Positions 21,940 to 34,264 of a stretch of DNA of 64,000 nt are shown here, in pieces (position 1 is the stretch's first letter; every line of letters starts with the position of its first letter). This stretch comes from Microcebus murinus (lineage: Eukaryota > Chordata > Mammalia > Primates > Cheirogaleidae). The notes below the pieces were generated by a model that saw only the letters and a program-made list of their open reading frames with translations, was not told the origin of the DNA and ran no database searches. The translations under genes were made by a program, and so were the position numbers. The stretch spans positions 18,364,001 to 18,428,000 of the forward strand of contig NC_134129.1 of the NCBI RefSeq assembly GCF_040939455.1, given 5' to 3'.

Positions 21940-24009
21940 TGAAGGTAGAATAGGAAGAAAAAGCAAAACTGAGCTATGTGAGCTGTATAGGAAGATAGCT
22001 ATGACTTCATGTGGGTGTAAGCCAATGCTAGCAGAGATCGGAAGAGGTGGTGTAGACATATATAGAAAGAGCAGAGCGATTTAGTAGCTTAGAAATAACA
22101 ATTGGGAAAGAAAAGAAGACATGTACATGGTATTCCATTTCTAGAGTTTGGTAAAATGAGGGAATTTGAGACTCTGGAAGAAATGAATAGATAGGTCATG
22201 CTTTTAGAGGAGTAGCAGGTCACAGGTTTAGAAGACAGAAGAGTGGTGCTTATCTTACAATAAGCATGGAATTAGCACATATGAATCAAGGAAGAACAAC
22301 CGAGCTTAAAAACAAACGTACTAAGTCAGTTATACATATTGGGTGGAAGAGTTGATAAATATACCATCTGTCTATACCACTTTTTTTTTTTAATATTAGC
22401 AGTTCTCTCACCACCCTAGATACTCATGAAATGCTTGAGGGTCACGGACATGTCATCAAATCAAGTGACGATGTTACCTCACTGTTTAATATATCAACCC
22501 GGTATTTAGTACCCTAAACGAAGCACTCTGCTGAACTATGAATACAATCATGGATGTAACCTGAACTTTGAAAAGTAAGCTAATATATCTGCTAGTAACA
22601 GTAGGGTTAGTCCACCTGCAAAGATAATCAGTACACAGGAGATCTGTGATTTTTACAGAAAAAGGAAGTGCCTGAATAAATGTACAAATAAACAATTGGC
22701 ACATGAGAATCTTTAGATATGGCAAAGAATTCTTGTTCCTTTGGAATTTTTATATTGGCCAGCTTTATGAGTTGAGGTTTAGCTTGTAAAAGCAATATAT
22801 ATATATATATATATAATTATAAAATATAAAATTTATAATTTATAAAAAGCATAAAAATATATATAAAAACTCTCTGAACTGTTATCCTAGAGTTATCCAC
22901 TGCTCTCACGCTGGCAAAAGAGCCCTCTCTTAAATATATAATTGAATATTATTTTTAAATATCACAGCAATTTATTTACCCGGCTTTAACCACCATTATT
23001 TAATCACCCTTTTTCCTGATTTGAGCCTTGTCAGCAGAAAGAGTGTGGATTGAAAGTAAATTAAATTTTTGCATCAAGTCTTATACACAGAGGGTAACAG
23101 AAAAAGTTTAACATACAAGGACAAGAATAATTATAACAAAATTTCCCATTATATCTATTCACTATATTCCATGAAATAAGATTTTATCTTCTAAGTACAA
23201 TAATATTCCATATGCACATAAGAAGAAAACTTCTTCCTTTCTAAATATCAAGAAAAATCTATCACTTGGTAAACATGAGTTTCTCTTGGATAATATGCTT
23301 ATCAATTAAAAAAATTTGATTCATTTGAAAATCTTAATGCCATGCTTTTTTTTTCTTAATAGTGCGAAACCATCAATCTCTACTGTACCATATTATCCTG
23401 GAGTTTTAAAGGAATCACATATAATAGTTATCAATAGCATACCTTGTTATCACCCCCCTAAAAATACCCCTAAATCTCTCTCATGATGTTCTGTGTTCTG
23501 AAATATCCTAGGAAATGTCTCACATGTTCTCATGAATAAGTCCTCTTAGCCTCCAACATGACAAGGTCATTTATTTTTGGATTCAAACTCCTCCGTGCCT
23601 CTAGTAAAATGGTCTATGCAAAAATGGGGGCTCAAATTGTACCTTCTGTATTTCCAAGACCCATGTCTGTGTTAAGTCGCTACTCTGCTTGTGGCCACAA
23701 TAACATACCATACTGTAGAGTCAAGGAAAGGGCTAACACATGGGTCATCCAATCCCGGGAGCCCTGAGCTAAGTAGCCCTAAGCGAGATATTGGTATAGC
23801 CACTCTGCCCTATAAGTTTGGGGCTGAAGCTTCCACAAGCTTGCCCTACTGTGAAGCGATTACAACCCAAGATGCTTACGGGAGACATCTCCTTTGGAAG
23901 ATGAGCTAACAAGCAAAATTTAGCAAACACACAGAGAAAACAAATACCATGAAATCTTACCCTTGAGGAAATAGTAATAATGATTATAGAAATTACAACA
24001 GCAGTTATT
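21940..24009. other. Unclassified AT-rich intronic sequence
   Basis: No gene or recognised repeat family apart from a short (TA)n run at about 22796-22816. Confidence 0.5.
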
Positions 24010-24240
24010 TATAAGCACAAATTATGTACCAAGCACTGTACTAAATGCCTTACATATAGTTCTCATTCTCACCCTGACGACCCTATGAGATAGATACTAT
24101 TATTATTGCCCTCTTATGGGTGAGGAGAGTGAAAAACAGAAAGGTTAAGTAACCACTCATGAGTAAAGAGGTAGTAACTGATGGAGCCAGAATAAGAACT
24201 AAAGTCCAGTGTCTATATTTTTACCCACTTTGCTCTACTG
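24010..24240 (-). mobile_element. MIR
   Basis: accaagcactgtactaaatg, cctatgagatagatactatt and gaaaggttaagtaaccactc are in the order expected for the complement of MIR, ending near cactttgctctactg. Confidence 0.88.
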
Positions 24241-25040
24241 CAATCTTAAAGGCCTGTAGATTAAAGAATGAAAAGTATAAAGTAGTAAACATTTAAGTGG
24301 TTGTAAAATGAGCCCATTAGAAAACATGAAAATAAAAATATGGTCATTGAAATAAAAGTTGAAATGATGAGCCACCTGGCGCATTGAATCTAACTGAAGC
24401 CTGAACTTCTGAACTAAAAATTAAGTTGAGGAAATGCTCATGATTCAGTTCAAAAAAATAATAAAAAGATAGAACTTTCTGAAAATATTAAGAAAGATGA
24501 ATGGAATGAATCAGCATAAGTTCTAACATAAGACTAACGGGAGTTGTAAAAAGAAAGAATAGAGAGAATGGTGGTAAGCCAATATTTAGGCATTTGATAG
24601 CTGAGAACTTACTAGAATTAATAAGATATGAGACTTCTATTTGAATAAAATATTCCAGGATGATGAGAAGACTTTCAAAAAAAAGTCACCAAGACCCCAC
24701 ACCAAGGCACGTGATAGAGAATCAAGTATAGAATTGATAGAGGGAAAATTCTAAAGTGTAATAGAAATGTTATGAAGTTTGTTATTGTAAATCTTAATTC
24801 AAAGAGCAATGGAAATGAACCACTAAAGTGTTCATTAAAAATATATTTGAAAGTAGAATTCTATAGCCTTCAAAGTATCATTCAGTAACCCAGATGAATT
24901 AAAACATTTTCTGACATATAAACCAGACCGGTTCTGCTAATATTTCAGCTAGAAGGAAAGTAAAATGAAAAGGAAGTTGGGAGTGAAAGAAGCAAGAGTG
25001 AACAAGCAGAATTAGTGATATCTGTTGGTAAATACAAATG
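24241..25040. other. Unclassified A-rich intronic sequence
   Basis: No gene or recognised repeat. The A bias could hide a decayed retroelement. Confidence 0.45.
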
Positions 25041-25054
25041 AGTATTGATTCTTT

Positions 25055-25206
25055 TTTCAAATTTTAAAAATTTTTATTTTTTATAGAGACAGAGGTCTTG
25101 CTAAGTTGCCCAGGCTGGTCTTGAACTCTTGGCCTCAAGTGATCTTCCTGTCTCGGCCTCCCAAAGCACTGGGATTACAGGCAGGCATGAGCCACCATGC
25201 CTGGCC
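25055..25206 (-). mobile_element. Monomeric Alu (FLAM/FRAM-like)
   Basis: A single 7SL-derived monomer in reverse orientation: tatagagacagaggtcttgc, ccaggctggtcttgaactct and catgagccaccatgcctggc. Perfect 14-bp target duplication agtattgattcttt at 25041-25054 and 25207-25220. Confidence 0.93.
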
Positions 25207-25451
25207 AGTATTGATTCTTTAAATACCATAATAATAATTATAAAGTCTCTGTGCTAAAAAATAAGCTATAATAATTATAGAATTCTTAACAGATATTGGG
25301 GAGGAATGCCGAGGATAGTTAAAATAGGTCTTGTTATATTTGTGAAGGGATAAGAAATGCAGATTAACTTTACACTTTTCTAGAAAAATATAAGTTTATA
25401 ATGTTATTCAAGCATCATTTGTATAATTTTAACGTGTGTGTGTGTACATCT

Positions 25452-25453
25452 AA

Positions 25454-25504
<51 letters not shown>
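25452..25504. repeat. (TCTA)n microsatellite
   Basis: About 12 tetranucleotide units of ctat/tcta followed by an imperfect continuation to about 25520. Confidence 0.95.
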
Positions 25505-25520
25505 ATCTATCTCTATCTAT

Positions 25521-26719
25521 CCCCAGAAGCTTAAAGGGTATCATTTCTACTTTCCCAATATTTCAAAATTCCTCATAAAATAAAAAATAAAAACAAAAGT
25601 AGAACAATAAAATAACACACCAGTGATCTGGGTACTTGAGTTAGCACCTCAATTACACACTGTATAAAATTCTGAGGCATTCTTTGTCATTCCACCCTGA
25701 ATTGGTCAGACTCTTGTTCAGGCTAATGATAGTTTTACATTTCTGAAAAAAAAATTCCTGGTTTAGAGACTATATTAGTATATTAATATATCAGATGACT
25801 TCTAGTTATATTTTGACCTTTAAATATCTAGGAAATAGCTATTATCTAAAGATCTATAAATATCTAATATCCAAGGAAGGTTAAATATTTCTCTTGGTTG
25901 ACTGATTGAAATTTTTTATTTGTTTGGATGATTTACTTTTTGTAAGTTTTATTTTTTCACTGTCTCATTCCTGCTGAGATTGGAAAAGAAATAAGATTAC
26001 AAGCAGAATAGGGAACCTGTACTGTGAATATTGTCATCAAGTCATTCTGAACTGTTGGTCAAATAAATGAAGTTGTCTTAATTCTAGGAGGTTGTTTGCA
26101 GAATATCACAAGTTTAATTGGAACTTCCCCAAATTTAGTAGATGTATCTTTGACATAAAAGATACATTGCTCCCTGGGTACTTAAAACTATCAAATCTGT
26201 TTTTATCTAAGGCTTGTATACAAATGAAATAAAGTCTAATAATAACAAAAATATACAATGATTGTTTAGATCAGGGTAGCTGCCATGCTAATATCTCATT
26301 TACGAAGTAGATATTAGAAAACCCTATTATTGACATTTCCACGTGGTATTCTAAAATCAAAAAGACTTCATTTTGCAGGTTATTGAGATTTTGACCCATA
26401 CCATTTAAATGACCTTTTAAAAATAGGCTTAGTTTTGGATTGTCTAATTCAGGATTATTAATAAATCAAAAAGCATTGCCATACAAATATACAAATAAAA
26501 TAATTTGAAATGGTTGGTTTCAGATAAATTCTATAAGCAGGTTAATGTCCCTTAATGCAAACAGCTTTGTCAAGATTAATAAACAACACATGAAGTCTTA
26601 CGTGTTATTTGTTAATCTTGTCCAATGAAAATGCTAGTCAATAGTTTAATAATCAATTAAGTTAGAAATAGAGTAGATGATGCAGACACGATAAATTGTT
26701 TGGCTATATTCTTTCAGAA
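25521..26719. other. Unclassified AT-rich intronic sequence
   Basis: No gene or recognised repeat family. Confidence 0.5.
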
Positions 26720-26965
26720 AGTTATTAGCTGTTTGCCAGGCAATGATATTTCCATAGTCAATGGGGTGAACTTTCAATACAAACCCAAATACTGTTCTGG
26801 TAAACTTCATGGGCTTTGCAGTAGTGTCCTTGGATAAGTTATTATGTTTAACCTCTCTGTGCTCTGGTTTCTTCATCTGTTATAAGAGAAAGTATAATAT
26901 CGCCTCCTCGCACTGGAACAAGTATTAAATGAAATTATAATTGTGCTTAGGCATTAATATCCTTG
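26720..26965 (+). mobile_element. MIR
   Basis: The core ggataagttattatgtttaa, then cctctctgtgctctggtttc and ttcatctgttataagagaaa matches the forward MIR core, followed by a diverged gtattaaatgaaattat tail. Confidence 0.85.
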
Positions 26966-27214
26966 AAAGATAATAGCTGTTAATACTGCAATAGCTATTA
27001 ACTTCCATTTAAAATTATATAGCACTTATTAAGACATTTAGGAAGATATCAGAAAGCTCCAATGAAGAGAAATATCAAAAAAAAGTAAAAAAATAGATTT
27101 GCTTATACATTTACAAATGCTAAAAAGTGGATTCAAAGTTAATTTAAAAAGCATCCCAATAACTCTTTGGAGATTTGCCTTCTCTACATTGGGAACAGTA
27201 TGAAAAGTAGGAGG

Positions 27215-27886
27215 TCTCCAAACAATAAATGCTGGCGTGGTTGCGGAGAGAGAGGAACACTCCTACACTGCTGGTGGGACTGCAAACTAGTTCAACCTCT
27301 GTGGAAAGCAATATGGAGATACCTTAAAGCGATACAAGTGGATCTACCATTTGATCCAGCAATCCCATTGCTGGGCATCCACCCAAATGATCCAATGACA
27401 CTCTACAAAAAAGACACCTGCACTCGAATGTTTATAGCAGCACAATTCATAATTGCAAGGCTGTGGAAACAGCCCAAGTGCCCATCAATCCAAGAATGGA
27501 TTAATAAAATGTGGTATATGTATACCATGGAGTACTATTCAGCTCTAAGAAACAATGGTGATATAGCACATCTTATATTTTCCTGGTTAGAGCTGGAACC
27601 CATACTACTAAGTGAAGTATCCCAAGAATGGAAAAACAAGCATCAGATATATTCTCCAGCAAACTGGTATTAACTGAGTAGCACCTAAGTGGACACATAG
27701 GTACTACAGTAATAGGGTATTGGGCAGGTGGGAGGGGGGCGGGTATATACATATATAATGAGTGAGATGTGCACCATCTGGGGGATGGTCATGATGGAGA
27801 CTCAGACTTTTGGGGGGAGGGGAGGAAATGGGCATTTATTGAAACCTTAAAATCTGTACCCCCATAATATGCCGAAATAAAAAAAA
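27215..27886 (+). mobile_element. 5'-truncated young L1
   Basis: Starts tctccaaacaataaatgctg in ORF2 and keeps an open frame through the C-x3-C-x7-H-x4-C motif to SPANWY (stop at about 27671-27673). The 3' UTR (catgatggagactcagactt subtype) and A tail follow. Perfect 12-bp target duplication aaaagtaggagg at 27203-27214 and 27887-27898. Recent insertion. Confidence 0.97.
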
Positions 27887-27898
27887 AAAAGTAGGAGG

Positions 27899-29420
27899 CA
27901 AGTTATTGCTTTTCTTTTCATAGGGAACTCAATGTAATTCTTGTCTTGTGATGTGAATGCCCGTGATACTTTTACTTTTAGCACTAATGTTATTTTATCT
28001 GAAATATTTTTTCTCATTTAAACGTATAACATTTTAATATGTTGCTTCTATCTTACTGTGTCACATCACATATAAAGAATAAACATTTCCGCCAAATTGA
28101 GTCAATGGGAAAACAGAGTATGCACAGTACAAATTTACTTTGGAACAGACTTTGCCGGTATGTTTCTCTTCTGCTAGGTGAGGGGCACCTGAGATTACAA
28201 AACACTTGAGCATCCTTTAAATCAAGGAGTCTCTCTTCTTGCATGAGAAATTTTAGGCAGACGAGGAGATTACGATTTGTGCCTGTGCTACTGTTTTGTG
28301 CATCTGTGCAAAGAGCGCTAACATCCTTTTATCTTCTTTCCAACTTTTAACTTGAATCCATGACCTTATCTTGATGGATGGGTATCAAAGTCCTAGCAGA
28401 CACACAGTAATTCAGAGCCCAGGCTTGATTTCATTTCAGTGCCTAGTTTTGATTTCCGTAGTAGACTTAGGAAAAGGGAAGGCAATTGGTGAATAGAGTT
28501 CAGGACACAGACTAGTGAGCGTTTGAGAGTCTCTCCCCAAATTTGTCCTTGCTGCCGCTGAAGATCCGGGGAGAAAGATTTCTCCAGCACTATTTCAGAC
28601 CCTGGAGTATTCCAGAGACGGCACTGTTTAGCACCACACCTGTTTAACTGTACATCGTTGTATGCTTTCTTTAGAACACCACACACAGGATAATTATTTT
28701 GCTATTATTTCATTTTGTCTCTTCAAGGACATTGAAAACAAAACATCCATGTTGGAAAAAGCAAATGACTTGAGAGTATGGCCCATCATGCTTGCATCCA
28801 TGAAGTAGTAATATTTTAAATTTCTTGCCAATAAAAACGGAGATAAAAACAGAACAAATGAAAGTGGCACCTGGAACAAGGCAACTCATTATACTGTTTT
28901 TTTTTTTTTTCTCTGCATTCAACCATACGTGCTACATTCGACCATAGTTCTTCATTTTCTTAAGCTTCTTAGCAGAAACTAAATCTCTTGGCATCTCGTG
29001 TGGCTTATGTATTTCTAGATAAAAGAGAGAAAGAAGGCTGATCTTCAAAGACTCTTGGTCTTTTTCTGAAAATGGCATTCCTCATTGCCCTTTCTATACG
29101 GGGTGAATAAAAATGATTCTTTATGTTTTCGGCACATACAGTTCCTTTGGTACAGAATTATCCTGTGACAAAAAAGACCAAAGTACATAATACTTGAAAA
29201 TAATGAGCAATAACAGAGGTTCCTGAACCAAGATAATGGCTCCCTTCTTCTTTAGCTCCACTAATCCAACGACAAAAAATCTCAGAGCATAGAAAAGCAT
29301 GAAACTCCTCTTCATTGTCCAGGTTGAACAAACCTGGAGAGATTCCAAAGGACAGGAGCAGATATCATCAAAGGTAATCCTAGTGATTCTATAAGGACCA
29401 CGGAAGAGCCTTCCATTGAA
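27899..29420. other. Unclassified intronic sequence
   Basis: No gene or recognised repeat family. Minus-strand frames at 28393-28686 and 29121-29348 have no recognisable domain. Confidence 0.5.
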
Positions 29421-29427
29421 TCTTTTT

Positions 29428-30223
29428 TTTTTAACTTTTTTTTTTCTTATTTCAGCAATAAAAAAAAAACGTTATTTTTTTATTATGGGGGTACAAATTT
29501 TAAGGTTTCAAATAATGCCCTTCCCCCCTCCCCCCACAAGTCTGAGCTTCAAGCATGACCATCCCCCAGACGGTGTACATCTCACTCATTATGTATGTAT
29601 ATACCCCCGTCACCCCCCACCTGCTCAATACCCAATTACTGTAGTTCCTATGTGTCCACTTAGGTGCTGCTCAGTTAATACCAATTTGCTGGGGAGTACA
29701 TGTTGTGCTTGTTTTTCCATTCTTGGGATACTTCACTTAGTAGTATTGGTTCCAGCTCTAACCAGGAAAATACAAGAGGTGCTATATCACCATTGCTTCT
29801 TAGAGCTGAATAGTACTCCATAGTATCCATATACTACATTTTATTATTCCACTCTTGGATTGATGGGCACTTGGACTGTTTCCACAGCCTTGCAATTGTG
29901 AATTGTGCTGCTATAAACATTTGAGCGCAGGTGTCTTTTTTGTAGAGTGTCATTGGATCTTTTGGGTAGATGCCCATCATCAGGGAAATGCAAATCAAAA
30001 CCACAATGAGATATCACTTAACTCCAGTGAGAATGGCCTTTATCAAAAAGTCCCCAAACAACAAATGCTGGCGTGGATGCGAAGAGAGAGGAACACTCCT
30101 ACACTGCTGGTGGGACTGCAAACTGGTTCAGCCTCTGTGGAAAGCAATATGGAGATACCTCAAAGCGATACAAGTGGATCTACCATTTGATCCAGCAATC
30201 CCACTGCTGGACATCTACCCATT
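29428..30223 (-). mobile_element. Twin-primed (5'-inverted) L1
   Basis: 29428-29966 is L1 on the minus strand: T-rich tail, 3' UTR and ORF2 end up to the complement of catctacccaaaagatcc. At about 29970 the sequence flips to plus-strand ORF2 (catcagggaaatgcaaatca) and runs to acatctaccca at about 30222, the point where the minus part began. This is the arrangement produced by twin priming. The flanks gaatctt (left) and taatctt (right) are a plausible target duplication. Confidence 0.88.
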
Positions 30224-30288
30224 TAATCTTGAAAGTAGCAGAACCTCCCCAGGAAGTGGAGCAATGGGTTAAAGAGATTACATTGATT

Positions 30289-30471
30289 GGGTATTGGGCA
30301 GGTGGGAGGGGGGAGGAGGGGACGGGTATATACATACATAATGAGTGAGATGTGCACCATCTGGGGGATGGTCAAGCTCGAAGCTCAAACTTGAGGGGGG
30401 AAGGGGGACAAGGGCATTTATACATAACCTTAAAATTTGTACCCCCATACTGTGCTGAAATAAAAAAAAAA
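30289..30471 (+). mobile_element. 5'-truncated L1 3' UTR fragment
   Basis: Starts ttgggtattgggcaggtggg and ends in the A tail after tgtacccccatactgtgctg. About 65 bp of unrelated sequence separates it from the twin-primed L1, so I treat it as a separate insertion. Confidence 0.88.
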
Positions 30472-30477
30472 CCTAGG

Positions 30478-31754
30478 TTCTTTTTCGGGCCCTTCTTCCC
30501 CAGTTCCCTCTATGCTTCCTCCCGGTTTTCTTCGAATGTTATTTAAAATCCTTAGTTCTTTTTGTTCTTACATTTTGAAGCACAAACAACCATATTGGCA
30601 TCTCACCTGTGGCTTTAAAGATTAAAAAAAAAAAAAAAGTCTAAGGATAGTAATCCCTGGCACTTCGTCTTCTGTGCTGCATAGGGACAGAGTTCTAAGT
30701 CCTTTGCCACTCAGTCGTGTTCCCTTCAGTGCCCTCTGGATCGCCAATGTTGTTCTCAGAATGTGTTATCCGGGACTGAGAAAACAGTCTATGGGGGAAC
30801 TGACCTCGTGCATTTCTGAACATGCATTTCTATTATTATAAAATACTCATTGGATATTTAGGCCATGAAGTTGACTTGCTCACGGATTCAAATTCTTTCA
30901 ACTTGTTGACGCCTCAATGTCTTCGTTTTAGAAGGTAGAGAATGGGACTACTTATGTTAAGAACTCATACTGATGATTTAATGTTACCACCACATGGACC
31001 TATCTATCCGAGTTCGCGCCTGTAGATTTTGCCTCCTCTGCTTTTACGACGAATGAATTGTCCGTGTTCCTAGCTGAGGGTTACGCTTCTACTTTTGCAG
31101 TGGAGCTGATAGTTTCTCGCCTGCTTAAGGAAATTGCCAGAAAGAAATCATCCTAATCAACATCGTTTAATCATAAGGTTTTCCATATAAATAGATGATG
31201 TAAAGATCGTTAAAAATAAAACCAAAAACTTTGAGAGGCAAAAATACCTGCCCCTTTTACTGGAGAGCATTTTAAAGAGCTCTCTCCATACTCCCTTGAT
31301 GAAACTCTAAAATATAAGTGGAGGAAATCGTGAGGGGACTGGTAACAGTGCACACTTTAGTGGGAATTGCAAAGAAAGTCTCCGGGCATTCTTTCTAATG
31401 AACCGAGTTACCTGTTCTTTATGCATGGCTTTGTTTTTCCCCTCTTTCATTTGAAGAAACAGGTTTCTTTCTCTTAACAAGCTGCTTTTGTCAATAGCAG
31501 CCAGTCTTCCTCTGCAAACACTTACACCAGCCTGCATACTTACTCTCTACAATCAACTCTACAATATTTTTGCCCGGAATATCTCACAGTGAGTCCCGTG
31601 GGAGCTTCCCAAGGTCTCTTGAATGTAATCATAGCTGCCTGTACTCAGGGAAAGTGTGGAGGAGAGAGAGACATTTTTTTCAGGGTGTACAATCAATATA
31701 GAGAGCCTATATGAAACATTTAGGACCCCCAACGTGCTTTAGAAATCAATAGTG

Positions 31755-31755
<1 letters not shown>
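30478..31755. other. Unclassified intronic sequence
   Basis: No gene or recognised repeat family. Confidence 0.5.

Positions 31756-31798
<43 letters not shown>
31756..31798. repeat. (GT)n microsatellite
   Basis: About 21 uninterrupted GT dinucleotides. Confidence 0.97.
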
Positions 31799-31800
<2 letters not shown>

Positions 31801-32151
31801 TTGCATTTTAAATCTGTATCACCAAGCTAATTGGCTATGCTTTTTACTTTGCTTTGTCATGAAGACCAAAGTAAGATGGGATGATCCTCCAGGGAGTAGT
31901 GGCAAACTCTATCTTTGTTTTATATTCAATGAGTATAGCCATCGAGTTGATTATCTCACACAACCCATGGTCAGGCAATGTCAAGAATATAAAAAAATGG
32001 ATTCAGAGTAGAGGTAGGTAAGCAAGGACAGTGGAAGATCTCCCAAAATCTACGCCGGGCCACAGGTTTCTGGTTAGTATCAGATTCATTTCTAAAACCT
32101 GAAGCTGGGAAGCTTCTCTTTGGAGTTCGGAATTATTAGTGTGAGTTAGAG

Positions 32152-32344
32152 CAGGTGTCCTCAAGCTACGGCCCGAGGGCCACATGCGGGTGTTTTTGCC
32201 CGTTTGTTTTTTTACTTCAAAATAAGATACGTGCAGTGTGCATAGGAATTTGTTCATAGTTTTTTTTTTAAACTATAGTCCGGCCCTCCAACGGTCTGAG
32301 GGATGGTGAACTGGCCCCCTGTTTAAAAAGTTTGAGGACCCCTG
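32152..32344 (+). mobile_element. Nonautonomous hAT element, intact
   Basis: A 193-bp element with termini caggtgtcctcaagctacgg and aagtttgaggacccctg. It is flanked by a perfect 8-bp target duplication agttagag (32144-32151 and 32345-32352), diagnostic of hAT transposition. Noncoding. Confidence 0.96.
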
Positions 32345-32402
32345 AGTTAGAGAATCCAACAAAGTTTTGTGCATTTTAAAAATCTCTTCATGAAATTCAT
32401 AT

Positions 32403-32652
32403 TAACTGACTTAACTGATCAACACTTAAGTACAAATATAATAGTAACATTCCTCGGGTGTTGGGCAGGTGGGGGGAGCAGGGGATGGGTATATTCACAC
32501 CTGATGGGCGTGGTGTGCACCGTCTGGAGGATGGACACGCTTGAAGTTCTGACTCGGGTGGGGCAAAGGCAATATATGTAACCTAAACATTTGTACCCTC
32601 GTAATATGATGAAAGCAAAAAAAAAAAACAAAAAAAAAAAAAACCAAAAAAA
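32403..32652 (+). mobile_element. Older L1 3' UTR fragment
   Basis: actgacttaactgatcaaca, gggtgttgggcaggtggggg and catttgtaccctcgtaatat parallel the young L1 3' UTRs with more substitutions. An A-rich tail with C and G interruptions follows. Confidence 0.88.
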
Positions 32653-32799
32653 CCCTCACACCCTTGGCAGAGCTATTCCCATTCATACTGTGTACCTTCC
32701 CCCGTTATTTTCATTTCTATAATGGCGAGCAAAGAAATCATCATCATAGACAACTGTCTTTCTAGAAATGATCTGCAAGGACGGTAAGATATTCTATGC

Positions 32800-33230
<431 letters not shown>

Positions 33231-33640
33231 AGGTACAGAGCAGTTGGCATAATATGCTTCTTCCTAAAAAAAGGAAGGGGTATGAATATACATGCAGATA
33301 TGTTAAAATGGAAGGAAAAAACCAAAACTAATGTAAATGTTTATCAATAGGGCAAAAAGGGAATGGGAGGGGTCAGGACACAGTTTGACTTTAGAAGCAT
33401 GCATTAATAAATTAATATTAATGTAATAATATTTGTCATATAATAAATAATAATATTTTGCATAATTATGAAATAAATTTAAATCAAATTCTAAAAATCC
33501 AAACTGAAAGCAAAATACAGCAAAGTTGTAGCTTAACCATATAGTAAGTATTTTTTTCCTACACTGAATCTTAAAATGTAATTTAAAACATAGTAATTCC
33601 TCCTTATGCCACTGATGGGACATATCCCAATGATTGTATG

Positions 33641-33644
<4 letters not shown>

Positions 33645-33690
<46 letters not shown>
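33645..33690. repeat. (CA)n microsatellite
   Basis: About 22 CA dinucleotides. Confidence 0.97.
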
Positions 33691-33692
<2 letters not shown>

Positions 33693-33699
33693 TGTTCAT

Positions 33700-34260
33700 A
33701 TATGTTATTTGACAGGATAAAGTAAATAAATAATTATGTTAACATAGTTAGGAGCCAATATTTTCAATGGAAGAGGAAAAAACCAAAATATAAAATCAAA
33801 AAAGTGAGTAAAAACCTTACAAACCTAAATGTGAATCAGAAATATCAGTACGAACTTAACGATATCTTTTCTCCATTTCTGCAACAGGAAGTGTACAATT
33901 TAATGTATCAGAAAAAGGAAGCTGTAAGATTGCTAAGGGAATGTCAAAAGAATTCAGGAGCCAACTCAAAAGGGTTGCCACTGGCCAAAGGTAAGACAAA
34001 GTGAGAGTCAAAAATAACAATAGCTGCACGGGATTGAAGCAGATATCCCTGTTGCGACTTGTGACTTCATTATGACAAATAAATATGCAACCAAACAACA
34101 AAATGACAAATCTCAGTGATCGTATTTGAGGGATTCTAGGGAAACAACTTGTTATTTTGAAAACTGCTAAAGGGAAGTAATCAAGCATTTATCCTGCTTT
34201 CACTGAACAAGCTAGGATAACTGAATAGTTGATGAGTTAAAGTTTTTCTTTAAAGAATAA
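33700..34260. other. Unclassified intronic sequence
   Basis: No gene recognised. A plus-strand frame over 33804-34004 has no known domain. The A-rich composition may be part of the decayed L1 that follows. Confidence 0.4.
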
Positions 34261-34264
34261 TATA

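Noticed and set aside
31757..32011. Cysteine-valine-rich protein
   Set aside because: Produced by translating a GT microsatellite; the same applies to frames at 33303-33689 and 48851-49063.
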